A program made the translations under genes and the position numbers. The notes under the pieces are model-generated. The model was not told the origin of the DNA. It did no database searches and was given only the letters and a program-made list of their open reading frames with translations. Shown here piece after piece: positions 36,601-49,620 of a stretch of DNA of 64,000 bases. Each line of letters opens with the position of its first letter. Within the stretch, counting starts at the first letter, position 1. This stretch comes from Spirodela intermedia (lineage: Eukaryota > Streptophyta > Magnoliopsida > Alismatales > Araceae): NCBI GenBank assembly GCA_902729315.2, contig LR746268.1:1419501-1483500 (forward strand), written 5' to 3'.

Positions 36601-38231
36601 AACTTAATATCGTGCTTCCAATGATGAACAATTTAAGTGACCAATTTGGTAGACTCCTCTATTTGGTAGGAATAAGAACTGAAAGAGGAAATCCAGAAAA
36701 CAAAGGAGAAGAGAGGAGCATGTGTTAACTTCCCCATGCTGCCCCCATTCCCGCTGAACCTCCACAAGGAAAAAAAGAAACCAGAATGATAAAACTAGAG
36801 AACAAGAATGAAAAACATATAGAAAATGATGGGCCAGTACCATCAAAGGAGTGGGGTGATTTCCCATGCGTGGTAAATTATTTGTACATACTAGATCTTT
36901 GGTGCATGTCAATATACTAGACTAAGACAACGTACATTAGTAAGTTTGCTTTCTTTAAAAAGCAAAAAAAGGATTATGTTTCCAGTTTCTTTCAATTTTT
37001 TTAATGAGTATCCTCAATCTTAATGCGATATGGTAATCCACATTGATTTAACATTGGTACGGAATAATCCTATACCACAGAATAAGAAGCCTGCCAAGTA
37101 ACTGCTCTGGTCTAAGGTCCTTTATTAGTTTCAGTTGCTTGAACATTATCTGGGTCCTTTATTAGTTTTAGTTGCTTGAACATTATCTGCGTCTGACAGA
37201 AACAAACCTTGGAGATTTTACTTTTAGTGATTAACTGGAAGTTGAACTATCATCTAATGCTCTCTAATTGATGGAATTTACACCCTTTAAGATTGGATCC
37301 GCTGTGCTGATTTCAGTCGGAATTATAACATATTTCCTATGGAGGAACACAGTAGTTAGTTTTTCCTTATTTTTTTTATTTAATGAGATATTTGTGCAGG
37401 TTATATATATTTTTTTCATTAGAATTTTACGCCGAATAAAATTTCACTGAAGTCTTTTATGTAATTCTCATCTAGGTCAGGCGCACCGTTTAAGGTTTCT
37501 CATGATGGGTTGGAGTAAAGGCCTTGAGAAGGCTCTTATTAAGATTCCATCCACGTTAACACTTTCTAATTGTGGCTATCTTGATTCTTAGACAAGCTTT
37601 AGGTAGAGACTACAAGATTTGGCCAGTAGTTTACTGTTCTTGGCATGAGTTAGCTGGCGTCACATCAACGATTTTTTTTCAGATCCCCAAAAGAAGGCTC
37701 TCGCTGAGTGCTGTAAACATATCAATTTCCTGTAACCTCAAGATGTTCAGCATCCGGACACCTTCAGCATGAGGAACAATCCCCCAACTCATTCCATTGC
37801 CCAAAAGAGAAAAGAAAAAGATTCTAGGGAGGGTTTTCATTCAGCGCGAGGACAGAGATGGAGATCACTCACCCTGCTTCTTCAGGGCGGGACTCTATCC
37901 ACACAAGCCGCCCGTCCCCGGCGACCCCAATTCCTCCGAGGCGCTTCTCCGCGCCTGCGACGACATCGGAGGTGATGGGCGACTTCCACGAACCGTACGG
38001 AGCCGTGACCTTCCCCGCACCACCACCGGCGGCGGTGGAGCCACCGACCTCCGCAGAAGCAGAGGGAGATAACGACGACGACGACGACGACATCGGCCTG
38101 CACGAGCGATTTCTATCGCCCCTCAGCAGAGGAAGCCCAAGGTTTCCACGGTGATGCAAACGCGAGAGAACGGGGAGCGTTAACGCGGCGTAGGGGCGGG
38201 GCGTCCATCTGATCGCCGCCCATCCCGCCAT
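24678..38231 (-). CDS. S9 prolyl-oligopeptidase-family serine peptidase (acyl-/dipeptidyl-peptidase-like)
   Basis: The model has 18 exons: 37873-38231, 34587-34768, 32760-32864, 32602-32673, 32333-32480, 31589-31671, 29458-29513, 28011-28144, 27817-27907, 27628-27693, 27303-27525, 26661-26762, 26361-26446, 26136-26258, 25745-25814, 25563-25654, 24878-24982 and 24678-24791. All introns are GT/AG and the sum is 2211 nt in frame (736 aa). The N-terminal part (from [12 protein letters not shown]) is the beta-propeller that gates substrates. The C-terminal alpha/beta-hydrolase domain has HGGPT (506-510), GRSAGG with Ser586, GLEDK with Asp663 and EQHGF with His695, a complete catalytic triad. The family removes N-terminal residues or acyl-residues from short peptides. 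The closest plant type is the single-copy dipeptidyl-peptidase-5-like protein. The start at 38231 gives [17 protein letters not shown], a transit-peptide-like leader. Other in-frame ATGs are at 38327 and 38093. Confidence 0.96.
25017..25387. repeat. Foldback and direct repeats inside peptidase intron 16
   Basis: Within the intron between exons 16 and 17 (24983-25562) an arm at 25047-25120 is matched in inverted orientation at 25233-25306, about 74 bp each with few mismatches and a 112-bp loop. Both arms include a GGTTAATGTACCC or GGGTACATTAACC core. A direct repeat of about 100 bp also occurs at 25126-25229 and 25284-25387, overlapping the right arm. A shorter direct copy of GATGAGATAATCTTATTC is at 25017-25046. 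The structure could form a large hairpin in the pre-mRNA. Confidence 0.85.
29514..31588. other. Peptidase intron 6 (2.1 kb)
   Basis: This large intron separates exons 6 and 7. It contains a more GC-rich patch near 30770-31180 that differs from the surrounding AT-rich DNA and might be an old insertion. No protein or element was recognised in it. Confidence 0.5.
32865..34586. other. Peptidase intron 2 (1.7 kb)
   Basis: Intron between exons 2 and 3. A CT-rich, moderately GC segment at about 33900-34440 stands out, but no coding remnant was recognised. Confidence 0.5.
34769..37872. other. Peptidase intron 1 (3.1 kb)
   Basis: A very long first intron. It holds a 16-base A run near 36024-36039 and a short direct duplication near 37107-37190 (GGTCCTTTATTAGTTT followed by GTTGCTTGAACATTATCTG, repeated). 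No transposon domain was readable. The 113-residue plus-strand frame at 36387-36728 has no resemblance to a known protein. Confidence 0.5.
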
Positions 38232-38425
38232 GACTGAAGGATAAGAGAGGTTGGACCTCGGCGATCCACGTGCGACATCGAGGGTCGGGCAGTCGGGGGT
38301 GGCCATACAAAACCCCGCCAAAACCATCCAAGGACAGTGACTAACCGTTGACTATTGACGCGCCATCATCGCTGCATTGAAGGGAGAACCTTTCCAAGAA
38401 AAACCCTGCATTTTGGGCCTAACAA
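38232..38425 (-). promoter_or_regulatory. Peptidase 5' leader and promoter
   Basis: GC-rich sequence continues upstream of the ATG at 38231 to about 38350. A TGGGCC motif (38414-38419) next to AAACCCT (38402-38408) resembles a site II plus telo-box pair found in plant housekeeping promoters. The reading frame stays open to an ATG at 38327, so part of this may be translated in some transcripts. Confidence 0.4.
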
Positions 38426-38429
38426 AGGC

Positions 38430-41400
38430 TTTGACTTAAGCCTCCATGCTCGATTCTAAGAACAAAATAAATTACAAGATGAGAAGGAAGACTAAATTGC
38501 ATATCTAAAAAGCTATTCTGATTTTGATGATGATTTGCTTATGATGAGGAGCTTTCCATTTCAAGAGATATCTAAGCCTAGTCAAAGGAATAATTGGTAT
38601 CCTAAACAAGTTTCATGCAAATTAATACCCTTGAGAAGTCAAAGCACCTAAATAATACTCGACGGTAGCTAGCTAATAAACTACATCACATCTTCCTTTT
38701 GAGTTTTGAAGTTGACAAAAGCACAAAAGTCAACAAGGTCATATCCTTTTATGCTTTTTTTAAATTATATTACCACTTGGAAGTATCAATTTTATTGGCC
38801 ACTAAACACCGAAAGAGTTGCACAGAAATTTAGGAATAATTTTATATGTTTTAATTTTTAAAGTTTTTTAAGAAAGGAGTCAACCCACCTTGGCCTGCTT
38901 GTGTTAGAAGAAGAAAACAAAATAAAAGAAAATTTTCCTACAAAATATTATTGCGTACAAGTGTTGACCTTCATTTCCTTCAATTTGCACTATAGTTTAC
39001 CAAAGTACAATACCCTATGCTACATTGCATCATACTTATGTTGTCATGATATGTGCTCAAATGCAACTTGTGTAATTTACCCATGCTCATGCTATACTAA
39101 TGGACCTGAAGTGAGTAGTTAGGCACTCATTGGCTACCATTAGAACTATCGATATGATTATTTACTTTAGAGCCATCCTAAAAAATTCTTGTGCTTGTAC
39201 TGCTCAATGAGACAAATTTTTAAGATTTGATTTTAACACAGTTTAAGGCAGTTCTTTGAAGGATTGAAGCTTTCAAAATCAAAGCCCTAGCTAACCATGC
39301 TACAAGAAAATGTTGAATATTAATCTAGAATAGATTAATTGGGTGCTAATTTAATTTAATGCCTTGGAGTTGAGAATCTAGAAGCAAGCATCATGTGTGC
39401 TTGGGCCGTATAAAATTACAAGTTGAGCATTCCATTATTTGTATGGTATGAGGGTAGTTCAATTAGGGGGTCGACCTCTATAGAGTGAAGTAAGTTAATA
39501 GGGATGAACCACTGCAACACTCAATATCTATGTTTTACCATCTTGACAACTCACATCATGATTGAAAAAGTGATATTCACTGCTATGCATATTTCTAAAG
39601 TGATAGTTCACTCCACCTTCCTTTTTCTTCCTTTTTCCCTATCAAACTATACACTTCATCTAAACACAATGAAGTTTTATGGAAGTTGAGGCAAAAGAGA
39701 TGATGACGTCTTGAATAATACAATATTAACTTATCTCATGATAATTAACTAATAAAAATAAATTAGATAATATGTTAAAATCGGATTTCTTAAACATGCT
39801 CAAATAATTATTAATGGTCACATGACTAGGTCTTTGAGAGAACATACGTAAGTGGACATGATGTGGATGTGGAATGCTTCAAGTGTATTCACTAAGTGGT
39901 GCATAGTGGGCTGGTGACATGAGCCTAGGTGAGTGTCATTGGTGCTGATTGGAGCAAGCAAATAGTTATGAGTAAAATATGTGCAAGTGGGTTAGAGCAT
40001 GTGTATAGATGAATACATGCAAGTTGGAGTGGGTGTAAGGCAATTAGGTATAGGTAGGTCAATGTAGGAATGAGTGAATGCAAATAGGTGTTGGAATGAG
40101 TAGCAAAAAGGGTAGAAAATGTGGAGGGTTTCTTTGCCCTTTGGCTCTCTTGCCCAAAAATGGATTTTTCTTCTCCATTAACCAAAAACTTGAAGACTAG
40201 ATGTATTTTAATAGCACCCACCTCAACACACCTAAATATTACAACCAAAATCAAGGATAATCATTTCAAATTAATAAAATAAAAATGCATAAATCATTAT
40301 AAAGAAAAATATGCTTCAATTCTATTTAAATTAAAATAATTAATGGGTTTTATGGTCTTATTTGTTGAAACTAAGAAGTAGGTAAAACACCACTAGTGGG
40401 GGTGAATTGGGTTTCTAAATTTTTTGTCTATTTTTTTTATTTAGGCTAGATCTATGTGTATGTGTCATAATATGTGCCGCCACACTTATATCATGAAAAA
40501 CATTTCAACATATACTCATCAATAACACTAAGATTTTATATTGATTCACCTCTCACCTGATTATTTTCAGTCCTAGAGGGAAATTCTCTCTGGTATTTAT
40601 TAATTTCTTCAAGAATTACACATTCAAAATCACAAACTTAGCTACCCAAAAGATCTCAAGTTTGTCTCCTTAGAGACCTAACCTTCCATAGGCCAAATGT
40701 GGCTATTAACACCTCAAAACTTCATTCAAGCCACCTAATTACCTTAGGGCCTGATGAAGAACAAAAACTATATAAGTGATCTTGATTGTTTTACCAAAAT
40801 CAATCGGAGAAGATGTAACATTATCTCATGTTGTTGATGCATACTATTAGAAGAGCTTGATGTTTAACTAATTTTGGATGTGAATGCCTTATCTTTGAAG
40901 TTTGCCTTTCTCTTTTAATAGTTTATTGATTTTCAAAGATCCCAAACATTCATAAACCTCATTGAAAACTTATTATTTTTTGGAATGTATATTAACTACC
41001 TTTGAACCTTCCAATCTCCCTATATTCTTGTCCTTTTTTGTTCAAATTTGAACTAGAGTTTCATAACATGACGCTGAATGGTTGGATGTCCAAGTTTAAT
41101 TCAAAAGATCCAAGTCTATTATGAACTTTTATCCATATAAGTAGTTGATGTGTCATTGTTAGGATAATCTTTTCAAAACTGAAGTATATCTTTAATTTTT
41201 ATATTTTTGATGATGTAATCCACAAGAGATCTTATGAAACCTATCTATCATCATTTCAGAATGCTACATATTGCATAATATGGCTAAAGAAATATAAATC
41301 AAAGATAAGATAATTCACACAATTTGTTTATACCTTTTTAACCATATACTTATTATTTCGCTACAGGATGATCCTACAGCTAATGGCTAATTATATTGAA

Positions 41401-42180
41401 TATTTGAGACATAAAAATAACTATGAATATTCAATAGTCACAAATCAATCAATTTTCACTTTTAATTATCAAAAATTAAGGATATTGACAACATAAACTA
41501 CAAATCCTTAAATAATGCTATTATGACCTAAGTATGAATTAAAGGTAAATGATAGAAGTAAACATGGTGGTTGGAAATGTTAGAACATGGGTGCCTATTA
41601 TGAAAGAAAACCCAAACAAATTATGTTTAATTATAGATAAATAGTGGGATGAAACTTGAATTGCTAGTTCTCCAAACCAAGGGTTGCCTAAGTAGTTCTT
41701 CAATGAAAGGGAAACTCTCTAGTGTTGCTGCATCAAGTTTGTTTTGTGTCCTTGTTGAAATCATTGTGATGTTTAATGCATTGTTGGATAACAATTTTGC
41801 CTTATATACTTTTAACAACCACGTGAACATGAAGCTCCATTTTTACACCTGTAACATCTTTTTGAGAGCAATTCTTCAAGGTCTCATGATTGATTTCTTT
41901 GTATTATTATATTTCTTCCATTAAAAATTCTCATTCTTCCCTTCCTTTGGAATCTTAATTTTTGTATGGGCTTTAAGAGAGTTTATAAGAAACGGGTGAG
42001 GGGATATCTTTTTTGTATGATATGTAATATTAAACTTTCTAATTTGAAGTTCTAATATTTTTTACAAATGTGAAATATAAAATAGAATCAACATAATTTA
42101 AAAACAAATTATGGCATAGGAATATATAAAGTTAAAATTCTTAGTATAATATATAAAAAAATTCAGTCTTCTAATTTGAT
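38430..42180. other. AT-rich intergenic with decayed repeat
   Basis: No gene recognised. Near 40390-40420 the phrase CACTAGTGGGGGTGAATTGGGTTT resembles a GGGGGTGAAT motif that recurs in many plant dispersed repeats; the AT-rich 300 bp after it may be part of the same repeat. At 39910-40100 there is a loose series of GAATGAGTG/GGAGTGGG-like phrases. Short open frames are chance. Confidence 0.35.
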
Positions 42181-44050
42181 GTAATCTAGATATTTATCTA
42201 ATTCAGCTTTAGACTCCATTCATATGAATAAGAATGCAGGCTTCTTCTACAATGAGCATGAGATAGGTTCTTTATAGTCTACTAAATAGTCTAGGGAAAT
42301 ATCACTCCATTGATTTTATGGCTAAAACCATAATATATTTTAAGTTATTTTAAGCACAAATGAAGCATAGTCGTAATTCAGCACAATACAACATCATACT
42401 AAAGGACTCAAAAATTGTTGATAGTGTCTAGATAGGGGTTGATAGATCTACTCAAGTAATCTTTTGTAATCTACCTCAGCTATCTAGTTCAATGATTTGT
42501 CATTAATCCTCTCCAATATAAAATTAAATTTAGATATCTAGTAGGAATAATAGTTAATATACTTGAATCATAAGAGCACTCAAAATATTTCATTCATAGC
42601 ATAATTAATATCAATTATGCTATCTAGCAGAAGATTATTGCTAGATATTTGGAGACCTAGCATTAGATAGCCATTGGAGCTATCATAATGTTTCAATTTG
42701 TATAAAACAATCTAGGCGTACTACATTGCCAAATATTTCTAATTACTAACATTAGACTTTCTTTCATACCATGGTTTATAAGAAGCATATTCAACAGTGC
42801 CTTGTTGGGAGATGAATCAACATTGTCACTAGTTCTATCTAAATATTATTAGGAAGTTGCTTCTAATTTAATATATTTAAATTCATTTATATCACTTTAT
42901 TGTTGGTTCTCTCAAGAACATTAGTTTGCTCTAGTGTTTTCTAATAATCAATTGCATATGAATGTAATGTTGTTGATAAAAAGAATCAAAGTTATGGGAT
43001 AAAAAGTTCCTCCTCTATTAGTACATAGTACATTTATGACATATTAACTTGTTGTTTTCACAAGAGCTTTAAATTGTAATTTTTTTCAAAATTTTCAAAT
43101 GTTTCAAAATATTGAAAAAAAAGAAAAGCTTAATAATGCAAGTAAAATCATCAGTAAAAAATATTAAATATCTAGTTTTGTTTAAATGAGTTCTTATTGA
43201 CCCACAAATATGCATGTTTTAGTTCAAGTGGTGACTCTATTCTTCAACCTTTCTTGACTGAAAATGGTAAGCAAAAACCATATGCTTGTGGAACAATAGT
43301 TTAAATCCATTAAAGTTCAAATTATAAAATGAGTTTAAAAAGCAAATAATTATTATTCGTTTTTAATCATGGTAAATTCAACAAGTTTTTAAATATCACA
43401 GATAAACATTATTTTTCCAACCTTGATAATAGACACAAGAGGTATGCATCATTTCTTACTAAATAACACATCATTTTGAAAGGTATAACTTCATTCTATT
43501 AATTGAACTAGGCTAGGAAAATTTAGGAACATCATGCACATCATCTACCAACATTTTTATACCTAATTTTGTTTAGAAAGCTATGGTTTTTATACCTTCA
43601 ATTTGAAACCTTTTTCCATTTTCAATTTAAATTTCGCAACTCATAGATGTATTAAGACTTTGAAATACATCTTTATTTTCTATCATCAGACTACTACATG
43701 CACTAGCTGGGAACTATATATCAAACCAATCTATTAACAAAGTTATATGGATAGGAAATAAATTACCTTTGTTCTTTTCATTTGCAACATTTCCATGCTC
43801 ATTTGACTTCTCCAAGTAATATGTTTCGATGTTACCATAATTCTTACAAAAAGGTGTTAAATTATTTTATAACTTGACTTTTACTTCTTAATATCTTTGA
43901 TGATAAAAATTAGATATGACATGATTGTTACATAGTTACAACTAGAATGACCACTACCTCTAGTGTTTATTATCATTCCCATAATTGAAAGAGCATTCTC
44001 CATTATTCTTACTTTTTAATATTCAACTTTACCTTGAAATGATTGTTCAT
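42180..44050 (-). mobile_element. Decayed Ty1/copia retrotransposon, integrase region
   Basis: Read on the minus strand, copia pieces appear in order. A CSFNYGNDNKH zinc-knuckle-like remnant is near 43970. A linker ending MLVDDVHDVP, as in the gag-pre-integrase region, is near 43540. IFTDDFTCIIKLFFF near 43110-43150 matches the integrase FTDDFSR...FL segment. A damaged NRGGTF (from DRGGEF) is near 43010, ENTRAN (from QNGVAER) is near 42925, and PWYERKSNVSN at 42740-42774 matches the AW-GRKP-V motif after the core. Each piece is in a different frame with stops, so it is old and inactive. LTRs and the reverse transcriptase were not identified. Confidence 0.68.
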
Positions 44051-47000
44051 TCAAAGAACCAATTATGTATGTATTTATTCTTTCTTCATATACTAACAAA
44101 GAACCAATGAATTTATTTTATAATAAATAAATATATCCTTATATTATTCAATAGTATATAATATAATCAAACTTAGAAGTTTTAGAAACACCTTTTTAAA
44201 CTTTTTTTTATAACTTCCCCAAATATTTGCATTTGATTACTACTGAATAAAATATGAAAAAATAAATTTGGAACATAGTCACTACCTTTTAAGAAGATTA
44301 TCTTCAATTCTTTGTAGAGTGTTTAGAACTTCATTGTGATAACCTCATTGTTCTTATAAAATTCTTCTTTCACAATCATTGATTCTTTTGAGGACTAATA
44401 AGTTTTCATTATCATGAGTTAATAATTAATAAATAATTTAGTTTTAGTCTTAAATCATGATAATTAGACTTCTATTTGGGTTAAAATATGAAAAATAGTT
44501 TTAAATTGATTAATGTGATTTTTTGGTTAATTATATTATTTTATATAAATTTATATGATTTTTATAGTCTTAATTTTGAGATAAATAAAGAAAAAGAAAT
44601 TAAAATTAAAATATAAAAAAAGGGGGTAACCTATTGGCCAATCAGGCCTGCAAGCAGGTCAAAAGCACAGTTGGAGGGAGCCACAAGTAGAGGCTTGAGT
44701 AGCTAAGACCGATGAAGACACATGTGTGTCACTCCTTTTCCACGTCACTGATAACTAATCAGTTATGGGACAAAGAATGGTGGTACACGTAGGAGAAAAA
44801 GACTCATTAGTTGTAAATGTGATATTACTGTGTATTCACCCAAGACTTCGACGTACAAGTAATGTGAGATTAAATTGTGTCACACATTTTCTGAAAAACT
44901 TCAAAGATTTTAATACCTAAACTACCCCTTAGTTATTATAGAGATATACCATAAGGACATCACTTGATAAGGGTATTAGATTACTTATTTAAATCTCTCT
45001 AATGTAGGCAAGCGATTGGTGTAGGTTCAAATCTTCCCAAAGCCAAAACTCATATTTTTATTTAATTAATGTAACTTTCCTATAGATCGCTCATGAAGAA
45101 TTAAGTTGTTAGAATTGTTAGATCATCAGCAAAAATCTTGTCAATGTGATTCACAAAGTATTGTTACTAAAATTACTAAATGATTCATGATAAAAAGATC
45201 ATGAATTTATTAACTAAATTATCTCCAATTAATCGACGAATAAGTTGTCATCAAAAAGAGGACGATCTACCGAGAGACATCGCCATCTCTTGAGAGTGTA
45301 CCGCATGTGATGAAGAGCCTTCTCTTACTGTGTGGACCTAAGGATAAAGTTTCATAACATGTGCCCCACCTCCATTCAGCTCATTTCTATCAAGTGACAC
45401 ATGTTGGAAAGTCGTAAAGTCACATTTTTTCTGCTCCACTGGGTGACAACTGTCGAAGATGCTTCAATGACCTATTTCATCAATCTCTAAACTTCACAAG
45501 AAGATATAGAAATTACCCATATCATCTTGTCTAAGGAGAGCTTTCGAGATTGTAGACACTGCACGACAATCCTTCAAAACACTCAAGATTTTGATACATT
45601 GACGACACATTACTGTCGTGATGCCGGAACTTTATTTTTCTACTTTTAACTTAATTTTTACTTCATTTAGTGATAACTATGTGATTTAAATTTATCAAAC
45701 TATTCCTCATTAAAATATGATTCTTTCAACTTTTATAGATCTTAATTTGATCAATTAAATCATTTTTAATCACTTATGTAAGAATTACCATGTGAAACTT
45801 TATTTCAGCCAAATTTGCATTTGTCAAGTACTAATGTCATATTGACGTCTTCACCTTTATTTCTCTTTTTCATGAATTTTAAATATACTTTAGGTTTATT
45901 TCTTATCTAAAATTCATAAAATAATTTAATATTTGAAGAAAATTTTTAAAAAATATCTAATACTATATTACATCCTTATGATTGACCTGAAAAATTCTTA
46001 CTATTTTTGAAACTTTTATTAAATTATAATTTATATATTTGTTCAAAAATACTTTTAAATATCTAAAAATTAGTATTTTTTAGTTTTATGAATTTTAAAT
46101 TTACGTGATTTATTATATAATGACTAAGTCACGTTAAGGACCTTATTGTGTTTACAACTTGAGGAAAATAACTTATGACATAGCTTGTTTAAATAAAAGC
46201 TTTTCATAAAAAATAGCATGTGACACAACTTATTGTACTTTTCTTCAAAAGTTTTTTCAAATCAGTTTGTGTTCAACTTTCCTTATTTGTATAATCACTC
46301 TGGAAAAAAATGTCATTAGCTTAAAGATTCTTAATAATGTCATAGATTTTGTGAAATAAAAATATTTTTATCTTTATACTCCACAACCCATATTTATCTC
46401 TACTAAAAAATGACACAAATGATTGCAATAGATTGAGGGTGTTGCCTACAGCAAGTAGTGTCAACTCTTGACAAAAAAAATCAAGTACGTTTCTCCATAT
46501 AGATCTCTTAGATCAATAAGAGTGTACAAAATAACAAGATTATAAATATTAAATATTTTTTTATCTAATTCTACAATAAAAAAGGAGAGAAATAAAGAAG
46601 AGAGTAAATAAGTATATATAAAGAAATATATGATGAAAAACTTTACACTAAAGAAATTCACATGGAATTCAACTCAATACAGGTGATAAAAAGTAGACTT
46701 AAGGGCTGAAGTGAACTTTCCCACTTCTAGACATCATAATTCATGCGTGAGACCTTACCCATTGAAGTTTCCCACTAACCCCCATTATCTTTATTGAGAT
46801 TTCTTATTAAATTCTGCACAACATATAGAGATGACCTCCACTAGTATTTTTGTACTTGGTTTGTGGAGAGATAGTGGGCCACACTTTACATCACTTATTA
46901 ACACTCTTGATGCAAGATTTCTAACACAAAGTTATTTTAAAAATTTGATAAACTTGAGATAATTCAAGGGATACATAAAGTCACTTGCATCAATCATTTG

Positions 47001-49000
47001 ATGAGAAAAATTTCATGTCAATCATATTTTCAAGAACCATATCTTGAATAAGTGGTGATGAATGTTTGTATGTTTCATTCTTCTACGGAATACTAACTTT
47101 TCCTTCACAGATATAATTGTCTTGTTGTAATAATATTTCTCTATTAGATTTTCTTATATAATTTTCATGTCTTTAAAAATCCTTTATATCCAAGTATTTT
47201 ATTTGTGAAACTAACAACAACACAACTATATTTATAATAAAGAATTTAGTACTATATGGAAGAATGAAACATAGAGATTAGTCACCATTTTATTTGGAAT
47301 ATGGTTGCTGAAAATGTGATTGACAAATTATTATACTAGTTATGAGTCTATGGAGTTGTCACTATGCATATATATATATATATGTTATGCTCTGTTTCAT
47401 TACCTTAGCTTCTTTTCTCATTGCAAACTTTTTGATTAAATTGGATGAAGATCACTAGCATGTCTTTTTCAGCTAATAGATTGATACCCTTATTACCAAG
47501 ACCTCATTCAATTAATCTAATGCATATTCTCAAATAATTTGGAGTGATTATTTTCATTGAATTTTATGATCATCCTAATAATACAATCACCATATATCAA
47601 GGTCTACATTTCTTAGTTGTCTCATCAAAGTCTCTAGTTTGATGGATTTCTTCTAATCACCTATCATTTGTACAAGGATTTGGAATAATTTCTTTATTTA
47701 TATTAGCTTTTGAGGCATTTTTGGGTACAATCCATGACCTGTTCATTCTAGATATATATATAAGTAATGTGATGTTATCTTTCATTTCAAGTGATCTCCT
47801 TTTATAGATGGCACAACTGCTTTCATAATTTTTCTTTTTCTTTTTTGAATGTATCACTTCAACAAAGGATGGGGAAGTTGATGATGGTATGCAATCTCAT
47901 CTACCAGTTGGGTGGCATCTGACATGTAATCCATCAAGCAATTCAAGGAGGTGTTAGAGATGAACAACAATTTATTCAAGTATGTCCACTAGTAGCAATA
48001 GTAGATGTGGGCCTCAACAAATGATTGAAGTAAGAGTGTTTTTTAATATATTTCAGGAATATAACATTCTTATGAACCATTGTGGTATAATATCTATCAT
48101 CTTATATAATCACATAAGAATCAAAATCAGATGGATTAATTCAGTCATCTGATTTTGTGTTGACCTCTTAAATGGCATGGACCACCATCACAGGCTAGTG
48201 CACCGACCATTTACATTTTCATTATCTAAAGAATAATTAAATAAATATTATTATACTCTTTGTTGGCTATTTATTAGCTGATCACTAACATTACTCATGG
48301 ATTAAAAAGTACTTACTTTTCTAACTATAATATGTTGCATATTTTATTTTATTTATAAGATATTTTAATGGGACTCTCATTCTCCTCTCCATAAATAAAT
48401 AAATAATACATAAATATCAAATGCATTAAATACATGATTTAATAATTTATCAAGCTGAAAGATGAAATACTTAAGGTTATAAGGAGATTCAAAAGAAACA
48501 TATTTTTTAGATCGCAAAAAGCATCAATTAGTGAGAAATGGGTGGAAACAATATTAAATTGAAAATATGGGGACAACTTATGTGAAGGAGAAATAGGAAA
48601 CCCTTTTAGGGAAAATATTCCCCATTATAGGAGCAGCATAAAAAAAATAATTAATTTATGTAGATCAAAATCCTAACATTTGTATCTTCAGATTCTAGTA
48701 CAAAAAAACCATTTTAAACAACAACAATGATATTATATTAATAATACATCAAATTAAATATCATAGTAAGAAATATTATTAATAAAATATAAAATTTGAG
48801 AATAATTTTATTTCAAACATATACTGTTATTTTCCTCTAGTCGTCATTAATAATTTAATCTAGGATTTATGCCACATTAAAATATTATGGACATAATTTT
48901 CATTGCAGACTTCTCTTCCCTCAACCCTCCCACTTTTCCCTCAAACTTTTGTCTAAGCACCATGTGGAGCGGCCTAATTTATTACGGAGCAGCATATGCG
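44050..49000. other. AT-rich intergenic, no gene
   Basis: Nearly 5 kb without a recognisable exon. Points seen are a B-box-like GGTTCAAATCTTCCC at 45024-45038 that may mark a tRNA-derived SINE, a short TA repeat at 47369-47383, a 12-bp perfect hairpin at 48122-48157, and a more GC-rich patch at 44620-44760. Parts are probably retroelement debris of the neighbouring copia relic. Confidence 0.4.
48122..48157. repeat. Perfect 12-bp inverted repeat
   Basis: CAAAATCAGATG and its exact reverse complement are separated by 12 bases. There is no T tract or gene nearby that would make it a terminator. It may be part of a small transposon relic. Confidence 0.6.
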
Positions 49001-49299
49001 GCAGACTAATTTAGTAATGAATGTAGACTTTTCCTCTTGGGCTAGCCCCGTTGACCACCGTAGGTCAAATCCCCAGCTCCGGCCGAGTCCATGCCGCCAT
49101 TATGTACCACCGGACGGTTTCAGCTAATGGGGTCATTCCGTAGACATATAATATGACTGCAACAGACGAAAGTTCGATGGAATAAAATAAAACCAATAAT
49201 GGAGGCCCCGCCGTGAACAAGACCGTTTAGCGGTCGTCCGTTGCGATCAGGTCGTTACCCCCTGACGTCATCCCTAAGAAGTCAACGTCGCAGAGGAAT

Positions 49300-49620
49300 T
49301 CCTATGTGCTGTTATGATGATACGACAAGGTCCGTTTGATGGATGGGCTCAGAGATCAGAAGCGTATGATCTCCATCTTCCGTCTGCCGTTTCCGGTACT
49401 TCTTAATCCCCCGATCTTCACGCGTGGGTCGTGGTTTCTGGTTGACTTGGGGCGGGCTCTCCGTTCTTCCCCACGCTTCCTCCGCATTCGCTCCAGGCCT
49501 TCCGTTTCCGGCGTAGACCAGCGGATTCTCCCGATCTGCGCGGAGATCGCTCCACCTATCTCGGAGGTTTCTCTGCATTGGGATCCGCGATCGGCGTTGA
49601 GGTACGGTTGCGATATCGCC
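49300..49620 (+). other. Likely untranslated first exon of the Sec14-like gene
   Basis: A GC-rich island at about 49020-49720 breaks the AT-rich background 3 kb upstream of the first coding exon, and a good donor (GTGAGTTT) begins at 49621. The first coding exon appears to start at an acceptor (TTCCATTCCTCCAG) ending at 52340, 22 nt before its ATG. So the transcript must begin upstream, and this island is the best candidate. The 102-125 residue frames on both strands (49336-49713) overlap each other and have no known relatives. The 5' end is not defined. Confidence 0.4.

Noticed and set aside
47369-47383. TA run as a replication or regulatory element
   Set aside because: A short simple repeat in AT-rich DNA with nothing else around it.
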